64,000 nucleotides of DNA from JBJGXI01 sp045635475. GTDB taxonomy: Bacteria; Bacillota; Bacilli; Bacillales; Amphibacillaceae. A program made the translations under genes and the position numbers. Position 1 is the first letter of the stretch. Each line of letters starts with the position of its first letter. The notes under the pieces were generated by a model, which had not been told where the DNA came from, searched no databases, and saw nothing but the letters and a program-made list of their open reading frames with translations. Location of the stretch: assembly GCF_045635475.1 (NCBI RefSeq), contig NZ_JBJGXI010000012.1, forward strand, positions 1-64,000, in the 5' to 3' direction. Positions 61,699 through 64,000 of this stretch are shown one piece after another.

Positions 61699-61727
61699 AC
61701 CAGTTCTTTTGTGAGCTGGTTTTTTTA
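61699..61727. terminator. Bidirectional terminator before the YaiI-family gene
   Basis: AACCAG and CTGGTT stem, then seven T. It ends the plus-strand unit at 61565 or the VanZ gene, and the minus-strand gene that stops at 61725. Confidence 0.8.
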
Positions 61728-62168
61728 ATTTTGTTGAATTACTTTAACTAATAAATGACGGAATTTTTCACGGTCTTCATTTGTAAATGCTTTTGGACCT
61801 TTGGTTTTTTTTCCACTTCGTCTTGCTTTAGCATGTGCGTAACGTGTTTCTAATAACTGATCAATATTTTGATCTGTATACATAAAACCTTTATGATGAA
61901 GGACGGTACAACCTTTTGCAATTGCCAGTGAAGCGAGTCCATAGTCTTGTGTAATGACAAGATCGTTTTGTTGTGCCAAACGCATGATTCGATAATCTGC
62001 AGCATCCGCACCAGGATCAACATAAATTGATGTAACACCTAGTGGATCTTCCGCGGTGGAGAAATGGGAATAACTTTTTACTAGCGTAACTGGGATCTCT
62101 ATTTTGCTTGATTCTTCTATAATAATATCTTTGACCGGACAAGCATCTGCATCAACATAAATTTTCAT
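61725..62168 (-). CDS. DUF188 / YaiI-YqxD family protein
   Basis: A 147-residue protein with the family-defining start MKIYVDADACPVKDII and the following VDPGADAADYRIMRLAQQND and ITQDYGLASLAIAKG. The Asp-rich pattern and fold resemble PIN-like nucleases, and a nuclease activity has been proposed for the family but not shown here. The C-terminal 35 residues are basic (ARRSGKKTKGPKAF). In B. subtilis yqxD lies next to dnaG-sigA; here it stands alone. Confidence 0.9.
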   Translation of the reverse strand: MKIYVDADACPVKDIIIEESSKIEIPVTLVKSYSHFSTAEDPLGVTSIYVDPGADAADYRIMRLAQQNDLVITQDYGLASLAIAKGCTVLHHKGFMYTDQNIDQLLETRYAHAKARRSGKKTKGPKAFTNEDREKFRHLLVKVIQQN

Positions 62169-62381
62169 AATATCACCTTATATCTTTCGTCTTTCTTTTA
62201 ACCTTACTACATATTGTTACGAAATTAAATAACTTCTACTGGTATTTACCGTATTAGCTAGGTAAAATATAAAAAGAAAGGTAGTCTAAACAATTTCATA
62301 ATTATAATTCTATGTCATTGCAATACCACGGTGTAAAGTGGCTGAAATTGACTTAGTCAACAACAGACAGGGGAAAACACA

Positions 62382-63518
62382 ATGGAACGGTATTTAGAAA
62401 AAAATATTCAGCAAATCCTTACATTGATTGAGCGATTGGTGAATATCGATAGTGGATCTTATGTTAAACAAGGAGTAGACGAAGTAGGGAATATATTGTC
62501 AAAGTACTATCAAGAACTGGGCTTTGAAGTTAACGTGATACAGCAACAAGAATATGGTAATCACTTAGTGATACAGCATAAAAATGCTAATAATCCAAAA
62601 ATTATCATTCTTGCTCATATGGATACAGTCTTCCCAGAAGGAACAGTAGAAGAGCGATCCTTTCATTATAAAGACGATCATGCCTATGGTCCAGGTGTAA
62701 TCGACATGAAAGCTAGCTTGGTTACACTTTATTATGCAATAAAAGCATTGATGGTAGCTGGCCATGAAGGCTATAAAGATATCCAAATTGTGCTAAATAG
62801 TGATGAAGAAATCGGATCAATAACTTCTCGACCACTAATTGAAAAGCTAGCAATCGGTAAACGTTATGCATTAGTCATGGAGCCAGCCCGGAGAAATGGA
62901 AAGTTGGTATCATCCCGACGAGGGAAGGGAAACTTTACACTTCATGTGGAAGGGCGGGCAGCACACTCTGGTATTGAACCCGAAAAAGGAAGAAGTGCGA
63001 TTGAAGCACTAGCACACAAAATCATTCAATTACACCAGCTCAATGATATAAAAAAAGGAATAAGTGTGAACGTGGGTCTCATAGAAGGTGGATCATCAGT
63101 GAACACAATTTCAGATCATGCCGTAGCGCAAATCGATGTTCGAATTAGAGAAATCGATCAAGTAGAACTGATGGAAGAGGTTCTTGAGAAAATTTGTACA
63201 ACAACAGATGTGTCGGGAACAAAAGTTACAATTGAAGGTGAAATTAACCGACCACCAATGGAAAAAACAAATAAGACAGAACAATTACTACACATTATTG
63301 AAGAAGTTGGCGACTCAATCGGCATTGATATAGATGATACAGCAACCGGTGGTGGATCTGATGCCGCTTTTACTGCTGCATTAGGAATTGCAACAATAGA
63401 TGGGCTTGGCCCTGTTGGTGGATATCCGCATAGTGATAAAGAATATTTGGAGATTTCATCCTTAGTACCTCGTACCTTGTTGTTAGCATCGATTATTCAG
63501 AGACTTGCAGAACGTTAA
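62382..63518 (+). CDS. M20 family metallopeptidase, carboxypeptidase G2-like
   Basis: A 378-residue zinc exopeptidase. Zinc ligands and catalytic residues can be placed: HMDTVFPEG (His and catalytic Asp), GPGVIDMKA (bridging Asp), LNSDEEIGS (general base Glu and ligand Glu), VMEPAR, and a C-terminal His in GGYPHSDKEY. A lid domain (about 175-290) interrupts the catalytic domain. Similar to glutamate carboxypeptidase / CPG2, which release C-terminal Glu from folates or peptides. No signal peptide, so cytoplasmic. SD ACAGGGG. Confidence 0.9.
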   Translation: MERYLEKNIQQILTLIERLVNIDSGSYVKQGVDEVGNILSKYYQELGFEVNVIQQQEYGNHLVIQHKNANNPKIIILAHMDTVFPEGTVEERSFHYKDDHAYGPGVIDMKASLVTLYYAIKALMVAGHEGYKDIQIVLNSDEEIGSITSRPLIEKLAIGKRYALVMEPARRNGKLVSSRRGKGNFTLHVEGRAAHSGIEPEKGRSAIEALAHKIIQLHQLNDIKKGISVNVGLIEGGSSVNTISDHAVAQIDVRIREIDQVELMEEVLEKICTTTDVSGTKVTIEGEINRPPMEKTNKTEQLLHIIEEVGDSIGIDIDDTATGGGSDAAFTAALGIATIDGLGPVGGYPHSDKEYLEISSLVPRTLLLASIIQRLAER

Positions 63519-63549
63519 TTAGCTATGATGTATAAACTTAACAAATAAA

Positions 63550-63598
63550 AACATCCTATCCATTAAAGATTCAACTATAAATGGAAGGGATGTTTTTT
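63550..63598 (+). terminator. Terminator after the M20 peptidase gene
   Basis: AACATCC and GGGATGTT with inner CCATT/AATGG pairs, then six T. The right arm and T-run lie directly before the ATG of the next gene, so its SD (GGAAGGGATG) is part of the stem. Confidence 0.75.
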
Positions 63599-63600
63599 AA

Positions 63601-63846
63601 ATGGACCAGTCATTAGCCTACTTACATGAAGTATTGTCTAATTATGTCTCAGAAAATAGCTCGATAAAAGATTTAGATCAATGGATTGGCTCATATTCTT
63701 CAGAAGAAGATTTTGTAAATAATCTTAATCAAGAACAGATGCATATGCTTGAACAAATATTGACGAAAGAAATGCACCATGCCAATGAATCTGGCGACCA
63801 TGAACGTGGCTATCAGCTTCATGAAGTATATGAACTATTGTATTAA
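63601..63846 (+). CDS. Hypothetical acidic helical protein, 81 residues
   Basis: An 81-residue acidic protein, mostly helix by composition. It begins MDQSLAYLHEVLSNYVSEN and has QEQMHMLEQILTKEMHHANE in the middle. His and Glu are frequent toward the C-terminus. I do not recognise the family; it resembles small sporulation-linked or competence-linked helical proteins of Bacillus. Its SD lies within the right arm of the preceding terminator hairpin, so read-through transcripts would fold over the SD, while an internal start would not. Confidence 0.65.
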   Translation: MDQSLAYLHEVLSNYVSENSSIKDLDQWIGSYSSEEDFVNNLNQEQMHMLEQILTKEMHHANESGDHERGYQLHEVYELLY

Positions 63847-63904
63847 GAACAAAAGCGCAGCATCTCGGCGCAGGAGGACACCTAAGCTTGAACACATAAA
63901 GGAA

Positions 63905-63933
63905 AAGCCTGAGCAATAAATGCTCAGGCTTCC
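63905..63933. terminator. Terminator, convergent genes at window end
   Basis: AAGCCTGAGCA, a five-base loop, and TGCTCAGGCTT form a perfect 11-base stem. It can end the 81-residue protein gene and the partial minus-strand gene. Confidence 0.85.
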
Positions 63934-63934
63934 A

Positions 63935-64000
63935 TTAGCTTACATAATAATTCTTCACACAATAACGCAGTGTATGTTCTAGTACTTGTTTCTCTTCCTT
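63935..64000 (-). CDS. C-terminal end of a minus-strand gene (partial)
   Basis: The last 66 bases read in one minus-strand frame KEEKQVLEHTLRYCVKNYYVS and stop at TAA (63935-63937). The frame is open to the window edge and the stop is followed by a strong terminator, so it is likely the end of a real gene. Only 21 residues are visible and I cannot assign a family. Confidence 0.5.
   Translation of the reverse strand, partial: KEEKQVLEHTLRYCVKNYYVS

Overview
The window is chromosomal DNA from a low-GC, endospore-forming member of the Bacillaceae. Spore formation shows in three small acid-soluble spore protein genes (sspN, tlp, sspL), a glycine-rich coat-like protein and a PAS sensor kinase of the sporulation type. 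Gene order matches Bacillus subtilis in places: sspN-tlp, yneP-yneQ, plsY-yneT-parE-parC, dynA, ypcP-sspL, and gltC divergent from gltAB. I cannot name the genus; the content would suit the halophilic or alkaliphilic genera (Gracilibacillus, Virgibacillus, Oceanobacillus and relatives), but this is inference.

Layout. 1-8334: spore genes, a double AAA+ ATPase, yneP-yneQ, an rsgA paralogue behind a candidate attenuator, then yidD, folE2 and plsY on the minus strand, and yneT. 8335-18398: a tandem repeat, topoisomerase IV (parE-parC), a flavin reductase, the dynamin-like dynA. 18420-25770: histidinol-phosphatase facing a complete hisZGDBHAF-IE operon. 26274-32901: ECF sigma/anti-sigma pair, msrA, a PAS histidine kinase, a 5'-3' exonuclease, sspL, a CHY zinc-finger protein, gltC. 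33038-49363: glutamate synthase, a CBS protein, two PLP enzymes, a luciferase-like enzyme, a broken or frameshifted gamma-glutamylcyclotransferase, proBA under a T-box, and pyrophosphatase. 49437-55940: a pseudogene, adenosine deaminase, ilvA, an auxin-efflux-type carrier, rhodanese and cysK. 55941-64000: a class I ribonucleotide reductase operon under a cobalamin riboswitch, then small and miscellaneous genes.

The amino-acid genes form a nitrogen-centred set: GltAB makes glutamate, ProBA turns it into proline precursor, IlvE and IlvA serve branched-chain metabolism, the his operon makes histidine, and CysK makes cysteine.

Two things stand out. First, eight copies of a GC-rich, strongly palindromic repeat sit between operons. 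They have two different AT-rich arms, and the core lies in either orientation relative to the arms. Hairpin arms change in matching pairs between copies, and one copy carries a 192-bp MITE-like insertion with a 9-bp target duplication. Second, the leader of the rsgA paralogue encodes a 13-residue peptide followed by mutually exclusive hairpins and a terminator, the layout of a ribosome-controlled attenuator. The nrd leader also combines a B12 riboswitch with a good NrdR box and a perfect palindrome over the -10 region.
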